In this document: one piece after another, positions 1-7,962 of the stretch
Layout: each line of letters opens with the position of its first letter
Position numbering within the stretch: the stretch's first letter is position 1
Position numbers and translations under genes: made by a program
Notes under the pieces: generated by a model
Told to the model about the DNA's origin: nothing
The model's database searches: none
The model's input: only the letters and a program-made list of their open reading frames with translations
Assembly (NCBI RefSeq): GCF_023897065.1
Contig: NZ_JAMHIV010000032.1
Coordinates: 56,411 to 120,410, forward strand
Direction: 5' to 3'
Length of the DNA stretch: 64,000 nucleotides
Source of the DNA: Crossiella sp. SN42
GTDB taxonomy: Bacteria; Actinomycetota; Actinomycetes; Mycobacteriales; Pseudonocardiaceae

Positions 1-557
1 TGCCGCAGCAGCCGCAGCACCTCCGCGCCGGTGCGCGAGTCCAGCGCGCCGGTGGGCTCGTCGGCGAAGACCACCTCCGGCCTGGCCACCAGCGCGCGGG
101 CCACCGCCACCCGCTGCTGCTGCCCGCCGGAGAGCTGCCCCGGCCGCCGGTGCAGCAGCCCGTCCAGGCCGACCCGGCGCACGATCTCGTTGAGCCAGAC
201 CACATCCGCGCTCCGCCCGGCGAAGCGCAGCGGCAGGGTGATGTTGTCGGTGACGCTGAGCGAGGGCACCAGGTTGTAGCCCTGGAAGATGAACCCGATG
301 CGCTCGCGGCGCAGCTCGGTCAGCTTCGTCTCCGTCAGCCCGGTCAGCTCGGTCTCGCCGAGCCGCACCGAGCCGGAGGTGGGCGTGTCGAGCCCGGCCG
401 CGCACTGCAGGAAGGTGCTCTTGCCCGAACCGGACGGCCCCATCACGGCGGTGAACCGGCCCCGCGGGATGGCCCTGCTCACCCCGCGCAGCGCCGTGGT
501 CGCGTGGTCACCGCTGCCGTAGACCTTGGTGACCGAGTCCAGTCGTACTGCTGTCAT
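1..557 (-). CDS. ABC transporter ATP-binding protein (MacB/LolD type), 3' end cut by window edge
   Basis: ATPase of an ABC transporter of the MacB/LolD class, which works with FtsX-like permeases for export or extraction of lipophilic or peptide substrates. About 185 residues are visible from the ATG at 557. In order they show Walker A (GPSGSGKST), a Q-loop (FIFQGYN), the signature [15 protein letters not shown] and Walker B with D-loop ([12 protein letters not shown]). The C-terminus and any permease lie beyond base 1. The gene is divergent from the histidine kinase at 647. Such ATPases often sit beside a two-component system that senses a cell-envelope antimicrobial, so co-regulation is plausible but inferred. 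The family is certain; the substrate is unknown. Confidence 0.93.
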   Translation of the reverse strand, partial: MTAVRLDSVTKVYGSGDHATTALRGVSRAIPRGRFTAVMGPSGSGKSTFLQCAAGLDTPTSGSVRLGETELTGLTETKLTELRRERIGFIFQGYNLVPSLSVTDNITLPLRFAGRSADVVWLNEIVRRVGLDGLLHRRPGQLSGGQQQRVAVARALVARPEVVFADEPTGALDSRTGAEVLRLLR

Positions 558-646
558 GGCCACGACGGTAGGTTTCAGGGGATGTGCCGCGACATCCCGC
601 GCGGTGCCGGATCAGGGGTGGAGCCAGCTCTACCACGGGAGGTCGG

Positions 647-1864
647 ATGCGACCGGAGCTGCTGCGGGTGTGGCGGGCGATCCTCAGCCTCGCCCTCGGG
701 TTCGCCACCGCGCTGGCCGGCCTGTTCGTCCTGTTCGGACTGTTGATCTGCGTCATGCTGGTGTTCACCCTGCCGCTGCTGCCGCTGGCGGTGCGGGTGC
801 AGCGCTGGCTGGTCGCGGTGGACCGCCGCCGGGTGGCCGCGCGCACCGGCCGGCCGGTGGAGGAGCGCTACGCCGAGGTCTCCGGCCCGCTGCCGCAACA
901 GGTCGTCACCGTGCTTACCGACCCGGCCACCCGCAGGGACCTGCGCTGGTTGCTGGTGCACGCCCCGGCCGGGGTGGTGCTGGGCCTGCTCGGGTTCGCG
1001 GTGCCGGTCTCGGTGCCGCAGAACCTGGTGGTGCCGATGATCTGGTGGCTGGTGCCCGGCGGCCTGGACAGCTCCTACGGCATCCACGTCGACTCCTGGC
1101 CGAGCGCCGGGCTGTCCGTGCTCACCGCGCTGGCCGCCGCGCTGGTGTCCTGGTGGCTGCCGCCGAGGCTGGCCGACTGGGAGGCGGGCTGGGCGAGCAG
1201 GCTGCTCTCACCCGGCCGGGCCAGCCTGGCGCAGCGGGTCGCCGAGCTGACCGCGACCAGGGCCGCCGCGCTGGAGGCGCACGGCGCCGAGCTGCGCCGG
1301 ATCGAACGCGACCTGCACGACGGCACGCAGAACCGGCTGGTCGCGGTGGTCATGCACCTGGGCATCGTGGAACGCGCGCTGCGCCGCGACCCGCCGACCG
1401 CGCTGGCCTCGGTGCTCACCGCGCAGAACGCGGCCACCGACGCGCTCACCGAGCTGCGCGAGGTGGTGCGCAGCATCTACCCGCCGGTGCTGGCCGACCG
1501 CGGCCTGGACGGCGCGGTGGACGCGGTGGTCGCCCGCTGCCCGATCCCGGCCACCCTCACCGTCACCGGCCTGCGGCGGCTGCCCGCGGCGGTGGAGGCG
1601 GCGGCCTACTTCGTCATCGCCGAGGCGCTGACCAACGTGGCCAAGCACAGCGGGGCCGAGCACGCGGAGGTTTCCCTTGCCGTGCAAGGAGACCACCTGG
1701 TGATCGAGGTCCGCGACGACGGCCACGGCGGGGCCGAGGAGGCCAACGGCACCGGGCTGACCGGCATCCGCCGCCGGGTCGCCGCCTTCGACGGCCAGAC
1801 CACCCTGTCCAGTCCCGAGGGCGGCCCCACCGTGCTCGGCGTGCGCCTGCCGACCGGAACCTGA
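647..1864 (+). CDS. Sensor histidine kinase, NarL/DesK-type (HisKA_3)
   Basis: Membrane sensor kinase of 405 residues, expected to phosphorylate the regulator encoded 13 bases downstream. The N-terminal half holds hydrophobic segments (around residues 10-45 and several between 100 and 180). The dimerisation/phosphoacceptor motif ERDLHDGTQNR follows with the phospho-His near residue 224. The ATPase domain has an N-box (EALTNVAKHSG) and a G-box (DDGHGGAEEANGTGLTGI). I chose the ATG at 647 because GGGAGG lies just upstream; an earlier in-frame ATG at 584 would overlap the promoter zone shared with the divergent ABC ATPase. The signal is unknown; the neighbouring exporter suggests envelope stress or peptide sensing. 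Confidence 0.93.
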   Translation: MRPELLRVWRAILSLALGFATALAGLFVLFGLLICVMLVFTLPLLPLAVRVQRWLVAVDRRRVAARTGRPVEERYAEVSGPLPQQVVTVLTDPATRRDLRWLLVHAPAGVVLGLLGFAVPVSVPQNLVVPMIWWLVPGGLDSSYGIHVDSWPSAGLSVLTALAAALVSWWLPPRLADWEAGWASRLLSPGRASLAQRVAELTATRAAALEAHGAELRRIERDLHDGTQNRLVAVVMHLGIVERALRRDPPTALASVLTAQNAATDALTELREVVRSIYPPVLADRGLDGAVDAVVARCPIPATLTVTGLRRLPAAVEAAAYFVIAEALTNVAKHSGAEHAEVSLAVQGDHLVIEVRDDGHGGAEEANGTGLTGIRRRVAAFDGQTTLSSPEGGPTVLGVRLPTGT

Positions 1865-1877
1865 GAGGATCACCCCC

Positions 1878-2525
1878 GTGCGGATCATGATCGCCGAGGA
1901 CGACGCCCTGCTCCGCGAGGGCCTGACCCTGTTGCTGCGCAGCGAGGGCCTGGACGTGGTCACCGCGGTCGAGCACCCCGAACAGCTGCTGGCCGCGATC
2001 GACGCGGACACCCCGGACGTGGCCGTGGTCGACGTCCGGCTGCCGCCGACCTTCACCGACGAGGGCCTGCGCGCCGCGGTCGAGGCCCGCCGCAGGCACC
2101 CGGAGCTGGCCGTGCTGGTGCTCTCCGCCTATGTGGAGGACAGCTACGCGGGCGAGCTGCTGGCCAGCCCCGGCGGCGGGGTCGGCTACCTGCTCAAGGA
2201 ACGCGTCGGCAAGGTCGCCGACTTCCTGGACGCGCTGAACCGGGTCGCCGCCGGTGGCACCGCGCTGGACCCGGAGGTGGTCTCCCAGCTGCTGGTCCGC
2301 CGCCGCGCCGACGACCCGATCCGCTCGCTGACCGCCCGCGAGCGCGAGGTGCTGGCGCTGATGGCCGAGGGCCACTCCAACACCACCATCGGCGAGATGC
2401 TGGTGATCAGCGCGGGCGCGGTGCACAAGCACATCGGCAACATCTTCACCAAGCTCGACCTGCCCAGCACCGACGGCGCGGGCCACCGCAGGGTGCAGGC
2501 CGTGCTGGCCTACCTGCGCGCCTGA
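1878..2525 (+). CDS. Response regulator, NarL/FixJ family
   Basis: DNA-binding response regulator of 215 residues, cognate to the kinase just upstream. The receiver domain starts MRIMIAEDDA. The phosphoacceptor is Asp52 in AVVDVRLPP and the switch Lys lies in GYLLKERVG. The C-terminal LuxR-type helix-turn-helix contains LTAREREVLALMAEGHSNTTIGEML followed by the recognition-helix region. The GTG start at 1878 has GAGG about 10 bases upstream. It probably controls the divergent ABC ATPase operon as well as its own, which is inferred from arrangement only. Confidence 0.94.
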   Translation: MRIMIAEDDALLREGLTLLLRSEGLDVVTAVEHPEQLLAAIDADTPDVAVVDVRLPPTFTDEGLRAAVEARRRHPELAVLVLSAYVEDSYAGELLASPGGGVGYLLKERVGKVADFLDALNRVAAGGTALDPEVVSQLLVRRRADDPIRSLTAREREVLALMAEGHSNTTIGEMLVISAGAVHKHIGNIFTKLDLPSTDGAGHRRVQAVLAYLRA

Positions 2526-2539
2526 CCCGGATCCGTGCC

Positions 2540-3210
2540 GCCCAGCCGAGAAGCCGATGTCGGTCGTCGAACTGACCACTTTCATCACCAAGGCGGACCA
2601 GACCTCCGCGGCACGGACGAGTCCAGGGCCAAGGGCGCAGGCGCGCAGGAAGTGCGTCTGCTCCTTGGGCTGGCTGGTGCCTCGATCGACCGCAGCATCC
2701 AGCCACTGCCGCAGGTGCCCCTCCACCTCGGTGCTTTCCTGACTCCAAACCAGGGCGAGGCCCAGGCACACGTGCGTTCGCAGCAAGGCACTCCACTCCG
2801 GCAGGCGATCAGCCATGGCGTGCGTCCGTCGCCACGCGGTCGCGTGTCGCCAAGGTGCTCCGCGCATGATGCGCGGGGGGCTGTAGGGCCGAGCCAGCTG
2901 CCACACGGGCGTGAGCCAGCGTTGCGCTGCAGCCGACCGTTGAACCGCCACCAGGTTGTGGGACTCAGCCTGGAGCCAGGCCACCGGGAACCCAGGATCG
3001 CAGCTGCTGCGCGACCGCCTCGGTGGTGTGCTCGGCCTCGGTCAGGTTTGGTGCGCATCACGGTGTAGCGCCGGATCAAGTCGTGCATTAGCCACCGGCT
3101 ACGGCTGTCCTCCCTGAGCAGCGAGGCCTGCGCCAGCCAGCCCTGGCCACTGGCACGCCGATCAGACCGGCCGCGGCGGCCAGTCGACTGCCATGCTTCA
3201 GCCTAGGTTG
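2540..3210 (-). pseudogene. Decayed AfsR/NB-ARC-TPR type transcriptional regulator
   Basis: Remnant on the minus strand read in at least three frames. One frame gives LAQASLLRED, then RWLMHDLIRRYTVMR, the typical winged-helix end of NB-ARC/STAND regulators (compare LVDAHLLEE...MHDLLRAYA). A second frame continues with LTEAEHTTEAVAQQLRSW. A third gives MAWLQAESHNLVAVQRSAA, which matches the AWLEAERPNLVA start of the following TPR region, and runs to about 2540. The order of these pieces is right for the family but they need frameshifts, and stop codons interrupt them. The N-terminal BTAD and NTPase parts are gone. It borders the low-GC cassette, so the decay may date from an insertion there. 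Confidence 0.75.
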
Positions 3211-3588
3211 CCGTGCTCGGTACCCGCAGATCACCGAAGGTGTAGACGTTTCCCAGAGTCATCAATGGTGCGTAGCAGATGTCCTTTGGCTCGCCTTACT
3301 GACGCACCGACGAGCAACGCCATCCAGCCTCGGCGTTTGCTCCGTAAGGTTCCGAAGAGGTGACTGGTCTAGTCAAGTGCATGGTGCATGAACAAGGTGC
3401 CATTAATGATCATTTGGTACGTCGTTCCGCGCTAGTGATCTCGGTGCTTCTGAGCTGCGAGAGCAGCATGAAGTCAGCTAAGGCTGTCCTACCTTCATGT
3501 CCCTAAATGGCAACATGCCGTGCCGCCTTGTTGTAGGTCTGTCGGTGGTAGACGTAGCCTGATGCCCTCGGCGTAGTGGAGTGGTGCA
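3211..3588. other. Low-GC intergenic region left of the three-gene cassette
   Basis: About 380 bases without a credible gene. GC content falls visibly here compared with flanking coding DNA. I see no tRNA end, no obvious integrase and no clear direct repeat to mark an attachment site. It carries the probable promoter of the cassette at its right end. Confidence 0.6.
3531..3560 (+). promoter_or_regulatory. Candidate promoter of the three-gene cassette
   Basis: TTGTAG (3531-3536) and TAGCCT (3555-3560) are separated by 18 bases, giving a plausible start near 3567. The Shine-Dalgarno-like TGGAG at 3577-3581 sits seven bases before the ATG at 3589. Both hexamers are only partial matches to a housekeeping promoter, so this is tentative. 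Confidence 0.3.
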
Positions 3589-4209
3589 ATGGAAGTAAGT
3601 GAGACGCTAAAGAAGGCGTGGGCAGTTGTGCAGGAAGCCGACTTGCCCGAATCGATTCACGAGGTGGCGTTCCGAGAAGCGGTTCGCCTGCTTGCCTCTG
3701 CCGGAAATGGCCTGGCAGGTGAACCAAGGGTCGGGAATCATTACGGCGGGAGAACTGCTGGCCAGAATGATGCTTCGATCCGTGAAGGATCCAACGGCGA
3801 TGGTGTCCCCCCTTTGACCGAAAATGAGATGTACGACCGTGTTGCGCAGCAGACCGATGTCGACCGTAACAAGTTGGAGCGCATCATCCACCTGGATGAT
3901 GGCGACCCTAAGATTAGCATCGCTGGGATCAAGCTCGGTAAGAAAAACGCCGAGAGGGCGCGGGCGGTTGCGCAGATCCTGACTATTACTCGTGGCTTTG
4001 GTCTGGGCGAGAGCGAAACTTCTCTGGAGGTTATCCGTGCTGAGTGTGACCGTCTAAAAGTCTACGACGCGAACAACTTCTCCTCGCATATGAAAGCCCT
4101 TAATGGCTACGTCATCAATGGAAGTGGTCAGAATCGACGTCTGCGCGCCAAGGGGCCTGGTGTCGCAGCATTCGCCGATCTTGTAAATAAAGTGTTAGGA
4201 ACTGAGTAA
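3589..4209 (+). CDS. Unrecognised protein with C-terminal winged-helix-like region (cassette gene A)
   Basis: 206 residues, function not recognised. The N-terminal 40 residues are helical, followed by a polar Gly/Asn-rich linker (about 40-75). A conserved-looking domain runs from 77 to 204: ENEMYDRVAQQTDV, then LERIIHLDDGDPKISI, then RARAVAQILTITRGFG. It ends in a likely winged helix (about 140-204: SLEVIRAECDRLKVYDANNF, then NRRLRAKGPG). No nuclease or ATPase motif is visible. Base composition is far lower in GC than its surroundings (sampled lines near 50%). Its TAA overlaps the ATG of the next gene by one base, so translation is coupled. It is likely a DNA- or RNA-binding component of the three-gene unit (inference). 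Confidence 0.85.
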   Translation: MEVSETLKKAWAVVQEADLPESIHEVAFREAVRLLASAGNGLAGEPRVGNHYGGRTAGQNDASIREGSNGDGVPPLTENEMYDRVAQQTDVDRNKLERIIHLDDGDPKISIAGIKLGKKNAERARAVAQILTITRGFGLGESETSLEVIRAECDRLKVYDANNFSSHMKALNGYVINGSGQNRRLRAKGPGVAAFADLVNKVLGTE

Positions 4210-4739
4210 TGGGCGATCTGGAGATCGATGCGATGTCGATAGTGGCAACTGCAATTGCCGATCTTGATGAGGCTGCTCAGGGTCGAGTCCTGCGCTGGGC
4301 GGCTGAGCGGTACTCCGTGCCCCTACCTATAGCTGGCCAGAGTGGGAATGGGCCCAGTGGCAGGATTGCTTACGAGGCCGTCTCTGGCGCTGATTTGAAG
4401 ATTGCAAAGGAAACGACGACCTTCCAGTACTTTGCTGAGTTGTTCGCGCGGGCCCAGCCGAAGTCAGAAGCGGACAAGGCGCTGGTAGCTGCATACTGGA
4501 TACAGGTGCATCAGAAGTACGACCAGTGGCCATCCCGGCTCCTCAATGTGGAGCTGAAGCATCTCGGCTATTCGCTGTCGAATGTGACGATGGCGCTTTC
4601 AAGCAATATGAACAAGAAGCCTCAGCGTGTTATGCAGCTCAAGAAATCTGGAAGTAGTAAGCAAGCGAACAAGATCTACAAAGTTACCAACGAGGGGATC
4701 GTCTACGTCCAAGGCATGTGGAGTGGCGGGAGTGTTTAA
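4209..4739 (+). CDS. Unrecognised protein with C-terminal winged-helix-like region (cassette gene B)
   Basis: 176 residues, function not recognised. A short helical N-terminus (1-35) and a linker precede a compact domain at 75-170. That domain reads KSEADKALVAAYWIQVHQK, then LLNVELKHLGYSLSNVTMAL and KKSGSSKQANKIYKVTNEG. This fits a helix-turn-helix followed by a basic wing. The layout (short helical head, linker, winged helix) mirrors gene A, so the two may be distant paralogues or partners. The ATG overlaps the preceding stop. Low GC. The role is inferred to be nucleic-acid binding within the cassette; no catalytic motif is seen. Confidence 0.84.
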   Translation: MGDLEIDAMSIVATAIADLDEAAQGRVLRWAAERYSVPLPIAGQSGNGPSGRIAYEAVSGADLKIAKETTTFQYFAELFARAQPKSEADKALVAAYWIQVHQKYDQWPSRLLNVELKHLGYSLSNVTMALSSNMNKKPQRVMQLKKSGSSKQANKIYKVTNEGIVYVQGMWSGGSV

Positions 4740-4740
4740 G

Positions 4741-5514
4741 GTGGGACTCTCGCCTGAAGACGCCTTTTCGGTCCTGCCTGTATCTCTGCGTAATGACTTG
4801 TTGTCAGCGTTCAATGAGATCGTGAAGAACTATCGGGAGCATCGTTGGGAGCCCTCGGAGTTAAATGGTGGCAAGTTGTGTGAGGCCGTGTACACGGTCT
4901 GCAAGGGCTGGTTGTCGGGGGGCATGTATCCAGTGCGAGCCGAGGGTCCAAAACGATTCCCCGATGCCTGTTTGGATTTGGCGATCACCTACCAGTGTGT
5001 GCCAAACAGCCGGTCTGCGCGCATCCTGATTCCCCGCATGATGATCGGGTTGTATGATATCAGGAACAATCGTGGAGTGGGACACGCAGGCGCTGATGTG
5101 GATCCGAATCAAATGGATGCGACAGCGGTCCTTTATGTTGCCAAATGGCTAATGGCGGAGCTGGTGAGGATGTTGCACACGCTTACTACCGAGGAGGCTA
5201 CCGCAATCGTGGACGGCCTCATTGGGCGTGAAGTCTCGTGGGTGTGGGCACTCGGCGACAAAAAGCGGGTCTTGCGCTCTGGCATGACCTGGAAGCAGCA
5301 GACTCTTGTATTGCTACTTACGGATTCGGGCGATGTTCCTGAGGTGGACCTGATTCGATGGTTAGAGCATCCTAATCCGGCGTCATTTCGAAGGGATGTG
5401 CTGAAACAGTTGCACGTGTTGCGGCAGATAGATTTTGATACTGCCAAGCGAACAGTTCGGTTGCTTCCGCCCGGCGTGACCGCTGCCGAAGAACTGATTA
5501 ATGATCGATCTTAA
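4741..5514 (+). CDS. HEPN-like protein with C-terminal winged-helix region (cassette gene C)
   Basis: 257 residues from the GTG at 4741, preceded by GGCGGGA nine bases upstream; an alternative GTG at 4732 overlaps gene B. The N-terminal two thirds are all-helical and contain YDIRNNRGVGHAG. R108-x6-H115 (RN...H) fits the R-x4-6-H signature of HEPN ribonucleases and of abortive-infection C-terminal domains. A second helical stretch (TAVLYVAKWLMAELVRMLHT) follows. Residues about 183-245 look like a winged helix (QQTLVLLLTDSG, then DLIRWL and RTVRLLPPG). It is the last gene of a gapless operon. A toxin-like RNase role in defence is inference from motif and context only. Confidence 0.8.
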   Translation: MGLSPEDAFSVLPVSLRNDLLSAFNEIVKNYREHRWEPSELNGGKLCEAVYTVCKGWLSGGMYPVRAEGPKRFPDACLDLAITYQCVPNSRSARILIPRMMIGLYDIRNNRGVGHAGADVDPNQMDATAVLYVAKWLMAELVRMLHTLTTEEATAIVDGLIGREVSWVWALGDKKRVLRSGMTWKQQTLVLLLTDSGDVPEVDLIRWLEHPNPASFRRDVLKQLHVLRQIDFDTAKRTVRLLPPGVTAAEELINDRS

Positions 5515-5760
5515 ATGTGACGCAAGTAGCCGCCGCTAATCGCGTGATGGTCGATGGGTGGATGTCCAGTTCGCCGATCCGTTGCGGATCGACACAGTAC
5601 ACCGCTTTGAGGTCACCGCGTCTGCACAGGGACTTGCTAAGGAATCGCGAGCGGAATCCGATCGAAAACTCGTACCGGACCTGGTCGCCATCCGGGCTGC
5701 CGTAGTCGGACGCGGCGAGCGGCAGACCGAGTGCTTGCGACCTTGGGCGATTCGAACAAG
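5498..5760 (-). other. Possible antisense coding remnant after the cassette
   Basis: The minus strand from about 5760 down to a stop at 5498 reads as protein-like sequence without a clear start. It contains YEFSIGFRSRF, then LKAVYCVDPQRIGELDIHPSTITRL, the last part resembling a helix-turn-helix. Many codons end in G or C. It overlaps the 3' end of cassette gene C by 17 bases. The fragment could be the tail of a decayed recombinase or regulator, or chance. The 5515-5833 gap holds nothing else that I recognise. Confidence 0.25.
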
Positions 5761-5833
5761 CATGGACGGATCGAGCAGATGCTGATGACCTCGAAAACCA
5801 GGTTGACGGCGTTAGTGGATGGAGAGCCACGAA

Positions 5834-7003
5834 ATGGCTGGTCAGTACGGTGCCTACCAGAACGAGATCTACCTGCAGGGCCTCGCCGACCAGCGGCCGC
5901 CGATGAGCACCGACCCCACCACCCTGGAGGCGATGGCCAAGGGCCTGATGGACCCGGGCCCGTTCGGCTACGTCGCGGGCGGCGCGGGTTCCGGGGCCAC
6001 CGTGCGGGCCAACCGGGCCGCCTTCGACCACTGGCGGCTGGTGCCCCGCATGCTGCGTGAGGCGACCCAGCGCGACCTCAGCACCACCGTGCTCGGCCAG
6101 CGGCTCCCCGCGCCCGTGCTGCTCGCGCCGATCGGCGTGCAGGCGATCGTGCACCCCGACGCCGAGTCCGCCACCGCCCGCGCGGCCGCGGAGCTCGGGC
6201 TGCCGATGATCCTGTCCACCGCCTCCTCCAGCACCATCGAGGAGGTGGCCGAGGCCGGTGGCGAGGGGCCGCGCTGGTACCAGCTGTACTGGCCCAACGA
6301 CGACGAGGTGTGCGCCAGCATCCTGCGCCGGGCCAAGGCCGCCGGGTACACCGCGCTGGTGGTCACCCTGGACACCTGGACCCTGGCCTGGCGGCCCACC
6401 GACCTCGACCAGGCCTACCTGCCGTTCCTGCGCGGCATCGGCACCGCGATCCCGTTCTCCGACCCCGCCTTCCGCGCCGGACTGGAGAAAACCCCCGAAG
6501 AGGATCCGCAGCTGGCGATCCTGCGCTGGGTCGGGCTGTTCACCGGGCAGGACAAGAGCTGGGACCGGCTCTCCTTCCTGCGCGAGCACTGGGACGGGCC
6601 GATCGTGCTCAAGGGCATCCAGCACGTGGAGGACGCGCGGCGGGCCGCGGACGCCGGGATCGAGGGCATCGTGGTGTCCAACCACGGCGGCCGCCAGGTC
6701 GACGGCGCGATCGCCTCCCTGGACGCGCTGCCCGGCATCGCCGAGGCCGTCGGCGACCGCTTGGACGTGCTGTTCGACTCCGGCGTGCGCACCGGCGCGG
6801 ACGTGCTCAAGGCGCTCGCCCTGGGTGCGAAGGCGGTGCTGCTCGGGCGGCCCTGGGTGTACGGGCTCGCGCACAGCGGCGAGGCCGGGGTGCGGCACGT
6901 GCTGCGCTCGATCCTGGCCGACACCGAGCTGACCCTCGGCCTGACCGGGCACCGCACCCCCGGCGAGCTGGACCGGGACGCGCTCGCCGAGGTGCCCCGG
7001 TGA
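5834..7003 (+). CDS. Lactate 2-monooxygenase-like FMN-dependent alpha-hydroxy-acid oxidase
   Basis: 389 residues. Members oxidise L-2-hydroxy acids with FMN; lactate 2-monooxygenase converts lactate to acetate and CO2. The start (MAGQYGAYQNEIYLQGL) and the segments FGYVAGGAGSGATVRAN, WYQLYWPNDDEV, VVTLDTWTLAWRP and VLKGIQHVEDA follow the mycobacterial enzyme closely. The active-site His and flavin-binding loop are in SNHGGRQVDGA, and FDSGVRTGADVLKALALGA and LLGRPW bind the phosphate. I chose the ATG at 5834 because GGAGAG lies seven bases upstream. Its stop overlaps the GTG of the next gene, a hydroxyacid dehydrogenase, so the pair likely processes 2-hydroxy acids together. The exact substrate is unproven. 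Confidence 0.88.
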   Translation: MAGQYGAYQNEIYLQGLADQRPPMSTDPTTLEAMAKGLMDPGPFGYVAGGAGSGATVRANRAAFDHWRLVPRMLREATQRDLSTTVLGQRLPAPVLLAPIGVQAIVHPDAESATARAAAELGLPMILSTASSSTIEEVAEAGGEGPRWYQLYWPNDDEVCASILRRAKAAGYTALVVTLDTWTLAWRPTDLDQAYLPFLRGIGTAIPFSDPAFRAGLEKTPEEDPQLAILRWVGLFTGQDKSWDRLSFLREHWDGPIVLKGIQHVEDARRAADAGIEGIVVSNHGGRQVDGAIASLDALPGIAEAVGDRLDVLFDSGVRTGADVLKALALGAKAVLLGRPWVYGLAHSGEAGVRHVLRSILADTELTLGLTGHRTPGELDRDALAEVPR

Positions 7004-7962
7004 AGGTCCTCGCGGTGCTGTCCCCGCACGTCGGCGGGACCAAGCTCAGCGGCATGATCGCCGCGGCCCTCGGTGACGGCTTCGAGCTGACCGCGGTGGA
7101 GGAGACCGGGGCCGACCCGGTGGCGCTGCGCGAGGCCGAGGTCATCCTCAGCGCGCTCGCCCCGGTCACCGCCGACCACCTGGCCAAGGCCGGACGGGCC
7201 AGGCTGATCCAGTGCGCCAGCCACGGTTTTGACCACATCGACCTGGCCGCCGCCCGCGCCGCCGGGATCACCGTGTGCAACATCGGCTCCACCGGCGCCG
7301 AGGCCCAGGACGTGGCCGAGCAGACCCTGTGCCTGATGCTCGCGCTGGCCAAGCAGCTCATCCCCGGCCACAACGCGCTCACCCAGGGGGAGTGGGCCTT
7401 GCCGCGCTTGCAGTTCAGCATCACCGAGCTGTTCGGCAAGACCCTCGGCATCGTCGGCTTCGGCGCCATCGGCCGCGAACTGGCCAAGCGCGCCAAGGCT
7501 TTTGACCTGCGCCTGGTCTGCGCCACCCGGCGCGGCCTGCCCGCCGAGCTGGCCGAGCGCCATGAGATCACCGAACTGCCGCTGGACACGCTGCTCGCCG
7601 AGTCCGACTACGTGTCCCTGCACCTGCCGCTCACCGAGGCCACCCGGCACCTGATCAACGCCGACCGCCTGGCCCTGATGAAACCCACCGCCATCCTGAT
7701 CAACACCGCCCGCGGGGCACTGGTCGACCAGGAGGCGCTGGCCGCTGCCCTGCACGCGGGGCGGCTCGGCGGCGCGGGCCTGGACGTCTTCGACCCGGAA
7801 CCGCCACCGGCCACGCTGGCCCTGCTGCGCGCGCCCAACGTGGCGCTGTCCCCGCACGCGGGCGGAGTCACCAGGGAGTCCATGCTGCGCATCGCCGCCG
7901 CGGCCCTGGACAACGTGCGCCGCTACGCGACCGGGCAGGCGCCCGCCGACGTGGTCAGCTGA
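7000..7962 (+). CDS. D-2-hydroxyacid dehydrogenase, NAD-binding
   Basis: 320 residues of the D-isomer-specific 2-hydroxyacid dehydrogenase family, which reversibly reduces 2-keto acids to D-2-hydroxy acids. The NAD-binding motif is GIVGFGAIGRELAKRA. The catalytic Arg is in NTARGALVDQEAL, the Glu in LDVFDPEPP and the His in SPHAGGVTRES. It starts with GTG in a GTGA overlap with the lactate monooxygenase, so translation is coupled. The partner enzyme suggests a short route for hydroxy-acid or glyoxylate-type substrates; which one cannot be told from the sequence. Confidence 0.92.
   Translation: MKVLAVLSPHVGGTKLSGMIAAALGDGFELTAVEETGADPVALREAEVILSALAPVTADHLAKAGRARLIQCASHGFDHIDLAAARAAGITVCNIGSTGAEAQDVAEQTLCLMLALAKQLIPGHNALTQGEWALPRLQFSITELFGKTLGIVGFGAIGRELAKRAKAFDLRLVCATRRGLPAELAERHEITELPLDTLLAESDYVSLHLPLTEATRHLINADRLALMKPTAILINTARGALVDQEALAAALHAGRLGGAGLDVFDPEPPPATLALLRAPNVALSPHAGGVTRESMLRIAAAALDNVRRYATGQAPADVVS

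Noticed and set aside
3211..3588. tRNA-linked attachment site for the cassette
   Set aside because: No tRNA gene or tRNA 3' end is present, and no matching direct repeat was found to the right of 5514.
4741..5514. HEPN-MNT toxin-antitoxin pair
   Set aside because: Neither upstream protein shows the GSxARGxxxxxSDxD nucleotidyltransferase motif of MNT antitoxins; both look like winged-helix proteins.
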